The notes under the pieces are model-generated. The model was not told where the DNA came from, searched no databases, and saw only the letters and a program-made list of their open reading frames with translations. Shown here one piece after another: positions 61,425 to 64,000 of a stretch of 64,000 nucleotides of DNA. Position numbers and translations under genes: made by a program. The DNA comes from Loxodes magnus (taxonomy: Eukaryota; Ciliophora; Karyorelictea; Loxodida; Loxodidae): the NCBI GenBank assembly GCA_946699065.1, contig CAMPDV010000317.1, positions 186,001 through 250,000 on the forward strand, in the 5' to 3' direction. Numbering within the stretch: position 1 is the stretch's first letter; every line of letters starts with the position of its first letter.

Positions 61425-63029
61425 AATACGCTACAATTAATATCCACGTTGAAGAGAGTTCCTAAGTAGTTTTAATGAGACGCGTATGAATTTGTTTTCC
61501 GGTTTTTGACTACAATTTTTAAGTAGTTACCTTAATAAATTCATTATTAGGTTTACTTATTTAATTTGTAGTTACTCCAAATCTTTCGTTTGGAGATTTT
61601 AATGCACCTGCCTATGCTTTTCCTATTAATATGCAGCTTATTTGAAATAAATTAAAGAAGAGTCACTATTAAAAACTAGTGAATTCTATATTTCGTCCAT
61701 TTTCCTGGAGATCCCTTATTGATAGCAATAATATCATCATCGCTAATATACTTCTTTTGAATTATTTTTGTTAGGAAATTTAAAAATAATATATAACTTC
61801 ATCAAAGCTTAAGTTCTAATAAAACTCTAAAGTTATATATTTCTTTAGTAAAATACTTAGAAAGCTTAAGGCTCTAACCTACTTTAATAATGCAATTAAT
61901 AAACTATTTAAATGATTCTCCATTAGTTTTAATACGATAACTATCAATTCTATAAGCCTAACTAATTATATATAGTTTCATTTTTAAATTATCTACCTAT
62001 GCTCTTTATTAAGTTTAGGTATGAACATCAATTCTATTACTCAAAAAATAAAAGTTAGATAGATTTAATAATAGCGTAATGTTGTAATAGCAACGTAATA
62101 AATTAGTAACTGTGTAATTGTATGAATAAGAATGATTTACTAGTTAAATTTTAAATCCTTCTCTTTAATAAAGCCTAGAAAAATAAATTTAGATGTTAAA
62201 TCATTTTAATGTTTAATTCTAAGATTCTTTCTAAATATTAATTCTAATATAAAAATGGATTAGTATGTTTATAATTAAGAATAAATAGCTTTTATTCTTT
62301 AGTATTTTTAATATTATAATCACCTATTTCAAATTCTATATCAAACTTTATACTGAATCTTAAACGGCTCTAAACTCTCATGTACCATTTCTTTTTAACT
62401 AAGAACAGTAACCTTAAATATTTAAAAATTTAAAATAAACAACTTAACATTTTCAAAGAGACTTTTAAGATGCTATAGCTGCAAATAATATTTAAGTAAA
62501 GTTTTAAATAAAATTAAATAAAAGTTTTATTAAGAGGCAATAGGAAGAATGAGTGTGATGCCTACTGCACGCATTTATTTTTAAGATTAAGATAATAACA
62601 TTGATTAACTGAAATTTCCAATTTATATTTACACAATATTAAACAAAACAATGATTCGAGAAATGTATTAATTTACATATTAAGGAACTTTAGTTACAAT
62701 TTTTAGTATGATTTAAAATAAAGATACTATTAAATAAAACGCTATGAAATTTGCATTAACTGAGAAAAAGAAACCTATAAATATATTTCTTAATGTGAAG
62801 CTCTGAAAGATTTAATAGAAAAATTTAATGATTTCAGAAATTACTATTTGCTTAAACTTATAGTTAGCTAACATTTTCATATTCCCTTTTTTAAATATTA
62901 ATTAATTAATTAATTAATTAATTAAATATAAGTGTTTCAATATTTATAAATATTGGGACATAATGTAATAATTATAACCTAGGTCATAAATATTACAAAA
63001 TGTTAAAATAAAAGTTTATTAGATTTCAA
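61425..63029. other. A+T-rich interval, coding-like patch at about 61425-61650
   Basis: The first 200 bases on the minus strand read as basic, Gln-rich protein (RQLLKNCSQKPENKFIRVSL) and may be the 5' leader or N-terminal extension of the LINE ORF1. The remainder is A+T-rich without recognised genes. Confidence 0.4.
62902..62926. repeat. (TTAA)n-type microsatellite
   Basis: Six tandem ATTA units in an A+T-rich spacer. Confidence 0.9.
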
Positions 63030-64000
63030 TCAAATATCTTTCTTTCTTTCTTTCATTCTCAGGTCTTCTTTGCTTAACTTCTTGATAATTATCTTTTCTC
63101 TCTGAACTTGGTTCGGTTACTTCATTTAAATTCTCATCTTACAACTAAATTAGCTAAAAAAGCTTTTTCTATAATTTGGAGTAGAATGATTTGACTAATT
63201 TGTCAATTTTATAAATTTGGTTTTTTGAAAAATGATGATTTATATACTTCTAGTCATATAGTATTAATTTTTTTTGTCTTTGCTTTTAAAAATTATATTA
63301 TTTTCAAATTCCTAAAAGATGTCTTTATAATATTAGCAATCAAAAATATGGTTAAATTCATCAAAATCTATACCACATAAACAAATAATGCTATATTGTA
63401 AATTGTAGTGGCTCATACTGAGTTCTTATCGAAAATTAAAATATAAGTTATAAGTTTGTAAATAGAGATAATTTCTCTAACCATATGTCTATTATATTTA
63501 GTATATGCTATTTCAAGAAACACATTTGAATTTCCTATTTGTTCCATAATTCTTTTTGCTGTAGGCATGATCAAGTTTCTTTAGAGACAATGTTGTAAAA
63601 ATTTCTATTTTATTTTAGCTTCCAAGTGTTTATTAAATTCCTTAGTGTTTTAGGTTAGCTAAATATAAAATTATATATATTTAGCATTTTTTTTATAAGT
63701 TTTTAATAAGGTAAATTATTCTTATTGTCTTTATCAAATAAAAACGCAATATCCGATGTTGAATTGTCTTTATTAATTTATATCAATTTTTAGTAAAAGC
63801 GCATACATTTTAAAGTGACTATGTGAATAAATGGAAGCCAATTCAAGTAAATAAAACAAGATTCATTGAATGTCAATTTAGAAGATCTAAATGCTAATCT
63901 GAAAATGAATCTTTGCTATTTTTTAATTTTATTTTTAATTCCTTTTATTCCTGCTATGACAGCTCATGGAGTAATATCACAACCATATTCAGCTTTAGGT
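63030..64000 (-). mobile_element. LINE ORF2 3' end, continues beyond the window
   Basis: From the right edge, minus strand: PKAEYGCDITPWAVMAGI, LTFNESCFIYLNWLPFIHIV, NSNVFLEIAYTKYNRHMVRE, then the finger ICLCGIDFDEFNHIFDC and a Lys-rich end RMKERKKDI before TGA 63032-63030. It is homologous block for block to the fragment at 31081-32160. The pieces are not all in one frame, so this copy is decayed; its upstream part lies outside the window. Confidence 0.7.
63042..63056. repeat. Short (CTTT)n repeat
   Basis: Tandem CTTT units within the lysine-codon-rich 3' end of the LINE ORF2. Confidence 0.85.

Overview
The window reads as nuclear DNA of a ciliate with a karyorelictean-type genetic code. 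In every gene anchored by homology, TAA and TAG sit where glutamine is expected. TGA sits both at conserved tryptophans (for example the K-I-W-D blades of WD40 repeats) and at the apparent ends of genes. A Loxodes-like organism is the best guess (inference); a heterotrich such as Condylostoma is the main alternative. The DNA is very A+T-rich. Introns that can be placed are tiny, about 16-21 nt, GT...AG. Because only TGA can stop translation, long open frames arise by chance on both strands, so open frame alone is not used as evidence and standard-code ORFs are mostly shadows.

Layout. 1-447: 3' end of an Old Yellow Enzyme gene (+). 2374-5798: cysteine-rich (furin/GCC2-3-like) multi-pass membrane protein (-). 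7635-11706: a 573-bp, almost perfect inverted repeat around a 2.9-kb spacer, apparently made from the 3' ends of two facing paralogous genes. 13618-14231: an amidinotransferase (DDAH/CtlX-like) fragment (+). 17-26 kb: mostly A+T-rich spacer holding two coiled-coil plus zinc-knuckle ORF1 genes. 26986-28056: a complete seven-blade WD40 gene (+). 29.3-32.1 kb: two LINE fragments lying tail to tail; the second is joined in frame to the end of a giant beta-helix/multi-TM surface protein (about 32.1-38.4 kb, -).

40-44.5 kb: a hypothetical gene, another ORF1 copy, and a locally G+C-rich unclassified repeat gene family (R) with two facing copies; a third relative lies at 57.7-58.4 kb. 44465-46671: a hypothetical gene followed 19 nt later by a RING-coiled-coil-START protein (+). 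47.4-50.5 kb: more ORF1-like remnants. 52414-56465: a STAND/NLR-type NTPase with HEAT-like, NACHT, pentapeptide and WD40 parts (+). 58.6-61.4 kb: ORF1 and the endonuclease part of ORF2 of a LINE (-). 63030-64000: the 3' end of another LINE ORF2 (-).

The most noteworthy items are the NACHT-pentapeptide-WD40 protein, the near-identical inverted repeat, the in-frame LINE fusion and the unclassified R family. No tRNA, rRNA or CRISPR array was recognised. All calls are from reading and hand translation; no search was run.
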